Assembly (NCBI RefSeq): GCF_900114435.1
Contig: NZ_FOZK01000001.1
Location: 434,001 to 498,000 of the forward strand
Direction: 5' to 3'
DNA: 64,000 nucleotides
From: Halomicrobium zhouii
Lineage (GTDB): Archaea; Halobacteriota; Halobacteria; Halobacteriales; Haloarculaceae
The notes under the pieces are model-generated. The model made no database searches. It was given only the letters and a program-made list of their open reading frames with translations, and was not told where the DNA came from. Below are positions 62,344-64,000 of this stretch, piece by piece (within the stretch, counting starts at the first letter, position 1; each line of letters begins with the position of its first letter). Made by a program: the position numbers and the translations under genes.

Positions 62344-63756
62344 TCAGACCAGCGGCTCCACGACGTCGCGCCCGGCGTCGAGCAGCTCGTCGACGCGCGC
62401 TTCGCTCCCGGCCTCGGCGTACACCCGGAGCTTCGGCTCGGTGCCGGAGGGGCGGACCAGCACCCACGTCCCGTCGGCCAGCGTCATCTTGAACCCGTCC
62501 ACCGTCGAGACGTCGGCGACGCCCTCGCCGGCCACCGACTCGGGGAGGTCGGCTTCGAGTTTCTGCAGGACGGTGGCCTTCCGGTCGTCCGGGCAGTCGA
62601 CGCTGACGCGGCCCTGGTGAATCTCGCCGTGTTCGGAAAGCAGCGCGTCGACGCGGTCGTCCAGGGGCTCCTCGGCCGCGGCGGCCGCGGCCAGCAGCGC
62701 GACGAGGACGCCGTCCTTGTTCCGGAGGTGGGCACTGACGCCGAAGCCACCGGACTCCTCGCCGCCCATCAGCGCGTCGTGCTCGCCCATCGCCGCGGCG
62801 ACCCACTTGAACCCGACCGCCGTCTCGTGGACGGACTGGCCGTGGGCCTCCGCGACGCGGTCGACGATGCTGCTCGTGGAGACGGTGCGGACGACGTCGC
62901 CGGATGCGCCGGATAACAGGTCGTCGTACACCGACGCGAAGAAGAGGTTCGGGTCGAGGAAGCCGCGCTCGGGCGTGACGATGGCGACCCGGTCGGAGTC
63001 GCCGTCGTTGATGACGCCCAGGTCGGCGTCGCCCGAGGTGACCGTCTCCGTGAGTTCTTCGGCTCGCTCGGCCACCGGTTCGGGCGCGCCGCCGCCGAAC
63101 TCGGGGTCCTGTTCGCAGCGGAGGCGCTCGACGTCGGCGCCGGCCCGTTCGAGCAACCGGTCGGTGACGCCGCGGCCGCTGCCGTGCATCGCGTCGTAGG
63201 CGACGCGGAGCCCCGAGAGGTCACGGCCGCCCGCCCGCAGGTCGTCGACGAACGCCAGCGCGTGGTCGAGGTACGGCCCGACGAGGTCCGTCTCCTCGAC
63301 GTCGCCCCACTCCTCGTCTGGCAGGCTCTCTGGCTCGGCGAGGTTCGCCACGACGTCGTCGGTGACGTCGGGGAGCGCCGGCGCCCCGTCGCCGGGGACG
63401 AACTTCACGCCGTTGTACTCCGGCGGGTTGTGGGAGGCGGTGATCATCAGCGCGCCGGCCAGGTCGCGGTCCCGCACCGTCCAGGCGACCACCGGCGTCG
63501 GCGCGTCGCGCTCGGGCAGGACCACGTCGAAGCCGTTGGCACACAGGACGCGGGCCAGTTCCTCGGCGAACCCGCGGGAGTGCTCGCGGGCGTCGTAGCC
63601 CACGGCGACCGGCGCCGTCTCTCCCTGGTCCCGCAGGTAGGTCGCGACCGCCTGGCCGACCATCCGCACGCGGTCGTCGGTGAACTCGTCCAGCGTCGCG
63701 CGCCAGCCGTCGGTGCCGAACGCGATGGCGTCGGCGCGCGCCTCGTCGTCGGTCAT
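62344..63756 (-). CDS. Phosphohexomutase (phosphoglucomutase/phosphomannomutase family)
   Basis: 470 aa, all four domains present. FGTDGWRATLDEFTDD at the N-terminus, phosphoserine loop LMITASHNPPEYNGVKF, metal loop VINDGDSDRVAIV, sugar loop MGGEESGGFG and phosphate-binding RPSGTEPKLRVYAEA. Interconverts hexose 1- and 6-phosphates. The preference for glucose, mannose or glucosamine cannot be read safely from these motifs. The ATG at 63756 starts MTDDEARADAIAFGTDGW. Confidence 0.93.
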   Translation of the reverse strand: MTDDEARADAIAFGTDGWRATLDEFTDDRVRMVGQAVATYLRDQGETAPVAVGYDAREHSRGFAEELARVLCANGFDVVLPERDAPTPVVAWTVRDRDLAGALMITASHNPPEYNGVKFVPGDGAPALPDVTDDVVANLAEPESLPDEEWGDVEETDLVGPYLDHALAFVDDLRAGGRDLSGLRVAYDAMHGSGRGVTDRLLERAGADVERLRCEQDPEFGGGAPEPVAERAEELTETVTSGDADLGVINDGDSDRVAIVTPERGFLDPNLFFASVYDDLLSGASGDVVRTVSTSSIVDRVAEAHGQSVHETAVGFKWVAAAMGEHDALMGGEESGGFGVSAHLRNKDGVLVALLAAAAAAEEPLDDRVDALLSEHGEIHQGRVSVDCPDDRKATVLQKLEADLPESVAGEGVADVSTVDGFKMTLADGTWVLVRPSGTEPKLRVYAEAGSEARVDELLDAGRDVVEPLV

Positions 63757-63821
63757 AGAGTACGATGCTCGCCGGGCGAGCAAAAAGGTCCGGTTCGGCG
63801 ACAGGTGCCCGTCGCGGCGGG

Positions 63822-64000
63822 CTAGGGGGCGTCGCCGTCGACGAGCGCTTCCTTCTCGGCACGGGAGAGCTGTTTGACCTCCCACTCCCTGCGCATGGCC
63901 GCGGACCGGGAGCCGAACGCCTCGACGTGGACGAGTTCGACGGGCGTCCGCCCGCGCGTGTACTTCGCGCCCTCGCCGCAGTCGTGTTCGTCGACCCGCC
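63822..64000 (-). CDS. GIY-YIG domain protein, 3' part only
   Basis: The last 58 codons of a gene that continues past the right edge. The visible part (RVDEHDCGEGAKYTRGRTPV, LVHVEAFGSRSAAMRREWEV, KQLSRAEKEALVDG) matches the C-terminal two thirds of the UPF0213/YhbQ group of GIY-YIG nuclease-fold proteins. The GIY-YIG motif itself lies outside. The stop is TAG at 63822. A CTTTTTG run about 35 nt after the stop could end the transcript. Confidence 0.85.
   Translation of the reverse strand, partial: RVDEHDCGEGAKYTRGRTPVELVHVEAFGSRSAAMRREWEVKQLSRAEKEALVDGDAP

Noticed and set aside
63760-63790. Hairpin GCTCGCC-G-GGCGAGC with an adjacent T5 run as an intrinsic terminator
   Set aside because: For transcripts coming from the right, the T-run precedes the hairpin, which is the wrong order. 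It lies within the leader or promoter of the phosphohexomutase gene.

Overview
This window comes from a haloarchaeon (class Halobacteria). The DNA is very GC-rich and the proteins are strongly acidic. Most genes have an AT-rich TATA element about 25-30 nt before the first ATG/GTG, the pattern of leaderless transcripts. Lineage markers are all present: halocyanin, a DUF5786 protein, a SAMP2-like modifier, archaeal-type alaS and rfcS, L40e, Orc1/Cdc6, Tsr3, and Tat lipoproteins. I saw no rRNA, tRNA, CRISPR array or transposase gene, so the window reads as core chromosome. Alanyl-tRNA synthetase is cut by the left edge and a GIY-YIG protein by the right edge.

Layout. 1-9.3 kb: alaS, rfcS, an array of hairpin repeats, a TauE-like exporter, a CinA-like protein, a VapB/PIN pair with a frameshifted PIN gene, a CPBP protease, a DedA protein and hemB. 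9.5-13.4 kb: a membrane protein and a four-gene overlapping DUF4129/DUF58-type operon that lacks its usual MoxR ATPase. 13.7-15.9 kb: ammonium uptake and sensing (amt, glnK, an Lrp-family gene). 16-19 kb: a pair of structured repeats, cheC and membrane proteins. 18.9-27.2 kb: nitrate assimilation on the minus strand, transcribed nasA, narK, narK, mobA, nasD. 28-33.1 kb: molybdenum-cofactor genes (mobB-moaE fusion, moaC, moaB, moeA, moeA-PBP). 33.4-41 kb: a membrane Fe-S oxidoreductase, a degenerate Cas4-like protein, Sua5, a thioesterase, a cation/proton antiporter and an MBL-fold hydrolase. 41.5-50.5 kb: serS, a peroxiredoxin with a long acidic tail, Tsr3, a GH9 glycosidase lipoprotein, an enolase-superfamily protein and L40e. 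50.6-64 kb: DUF5786/DUF99, a BI-1-like protein, orc1/cdc6, halocyanin, a MutS-family protein, a MinD-like ATPase, larE, a bactofilin-like membrane protein, SAMP2, RDD and PNPOx proteins, and a phosphohexomutase.

How it fits together. About 20 kb is devoted to nitrogen acquisition. Ammonium enters by Amt under P-II control. Nitrate enters by two NarK carriers and is reduced by NasA and NasD. MobA and the neighbouring Moco operon supply the cofactor that NasA needs.

The most unusual content is non-coding. Three tandem arrays of hairpins have unrelated stems but nearly all share an 11-nt loop of the form TCNCNNNGNTC (or its reverse complement). A dispersed family of about 100-bp elements, closed by GAAAG/CTTTC, occurs twice as inverted pairs. 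The element at 16.07 kb carries the same loop motif. These two signals are the best candidates here for something not yet explained. I found no clear sign of a novel protein-coding system.
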